In this document: positions 63,713-64,000 of the stretch, one piece after another
Position numbering within the stretch: position 1 is the first letter of the stretch
How the letters are laid out: every line of letters begins with the position of its first letter
Assembly (NCBI GenBank): GCA_017556765.1
Contig: JAFYME010000066.1
Location: 1-64,000, forward strand
Direction: 5' to 3'
DNA from: Bacteroidales bacterium
GTDB taxonomy: Bacteria > Bacteroidota > Bacteroidia > Bacteroidales > UBA932
DNA: 64,000 nt
The notes under the pieces: model-generated
Seen by the model: the letters and a program-made list of their open reading frames with translations, nothing else
Database searches by the model: none
What the model was told of the DNA's origin: nothing
Made by a program: the position numbers and the translations under genes

Positions 63713-64000
63713 ATGAAATCATGATGTCATCGGGAAGGATGAAACGGGTCTTGCCTGACTTGAGCGTTACGCCGCAAACAGGGCATGAATAACATTTATA
63801 TACATCCAAGCCGGACCATAAGCCAAGGCCGAATTCAATATTTAAATGAGGGCCCAGCATGTAGGTATATCCTGCATACAAACCGCCTCCGAAACGGTCT
63901 CCCTCACGAGTCTCAGGCGACCGTATGCCTCCGAAATTATACTCCTGATATCGCAGCTTGCCCGCGAACCACCAGCCCGACCATGTATGCCATGGCCACA
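63696..64000 (-). CDS. DUF3575 outer-membrane protein, 5' end missing
   Basis: About 100 C-terminal residues; the frame is open to the right edge, starting in-frame with WPWHTWSGWWFAGKLRYQEY. Beta-barrel-like pattern (GGGLYAGYTYMLGPHLNIE, FILPDDIMISFAYVF) and a CPVCG motif fit the DUF3575 family found at the head of fimbrial operons. Overlaps the next gene by 17 bases. Confidence 0.8.
   Translation of the reverse strand, partial: WPWHTWSGWWFAGKLRYQEYNFGGIRSPETREGDRFGGGLYAGYTYMLGPHLNIEFGLGLWSGLDVYKCYSCPVCGVTLKSGKTRFILPDDIMISFAYVF

Overview
This 64 kb window looks like chromosomal DNA of a Bacteroidales bacterium (phylum Bacteroidota) of intermediate GC content. Evidence: there are no Shine-Dalgarno sites; many genes are preceded by the Bacteroidota promoter form TTTG-N19/21-TAnnTTTG; several families are typical of the order (DUF4293, DUF3575, HU-CCDC81-like, DUF6515, FimA/Mfa-type fimbriae, NagB-like/PIG-L fusion, SpoIID fused to a DUF4922-like domain). 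The placement below order level (perhaps a Cryptobacteroides-like gut or rumen lineage) is only a guess. No phage, plasmid, insertion sequence or CRISPR array is visible; this is mostly core genome.

Layout. 1-7.3 kb (minus): a partial gene, corA, then an operon of a membrane M28 peptidase, an amino-sugar kinase-like protein and recR, preceded by an amino-sugar operon (NagB-like/PIG-L fusion, nagB) that ends in a clear terminator. 7.5-16.5 kb: uxaC (+), then ettA, a membrane AraC-type regulator, two tandem YitT proteins and leuS (all minus). 16.5-20.7 kb: a degenerate M28-TonB fusion and a SPOR lipoprotein (minus), divergent from capA-phoH (+). 20.7-30.1 kb: a TPR protein and gyrA (minus), divergent from a Clp ATPase, then a HAD phosphatase, an AI-2E family permease and an esterase (+). 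30.1-37.6 kb: a secreted MORN protein with a nucleoside phosphorylase, DUF4293, and the fatty-acid block fabH-fabK-fabF-fabZ. 37.8-44.6 kb: a membrane LytTR regulator, a thioesterase, prfA, a GNAT-like protein, tcdA, mazG and a CoA-transferase.

44.8-53.8 kb is the most interesting part: an apparent six-gene operon (promoter 53815-53846, terminator 44820-44847) of a two-part glycosyltransferase, a GalT/HIT-like-SpoIID fusion without a signal peptide, an AmpG-type permease, a lipoprotein serpin, a NamZ-type exo-muramidase and a DUF6515 protein. With nagB and the kinase it suggests peptidoglycan fragment salvage, with possible cytoplasmic muropeptide processing. 53.8-59.7 kb carries a Nudix protein, an acyl-ACP thioesterase, a membrane-anchored HU-like protein, two identical tRNA-Asn genes, a D-2-hydroxyacid dehydrogenase and a GH3 glycosidase; then tRNA-Leu. 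60-64 kb is a fimbrial locus (DUF3575, OmpA/TPR lipoprotein, FimA-like subunit, FimB/Mfa2-like anchor) running off the right edge.

Across the window there is a family of short dispersed hairpins whose 5-bp outer stem varies in a compensatory manner. One copy lies in frame inside the SpoIID fusion gene and another supplies that gene's stop codon.
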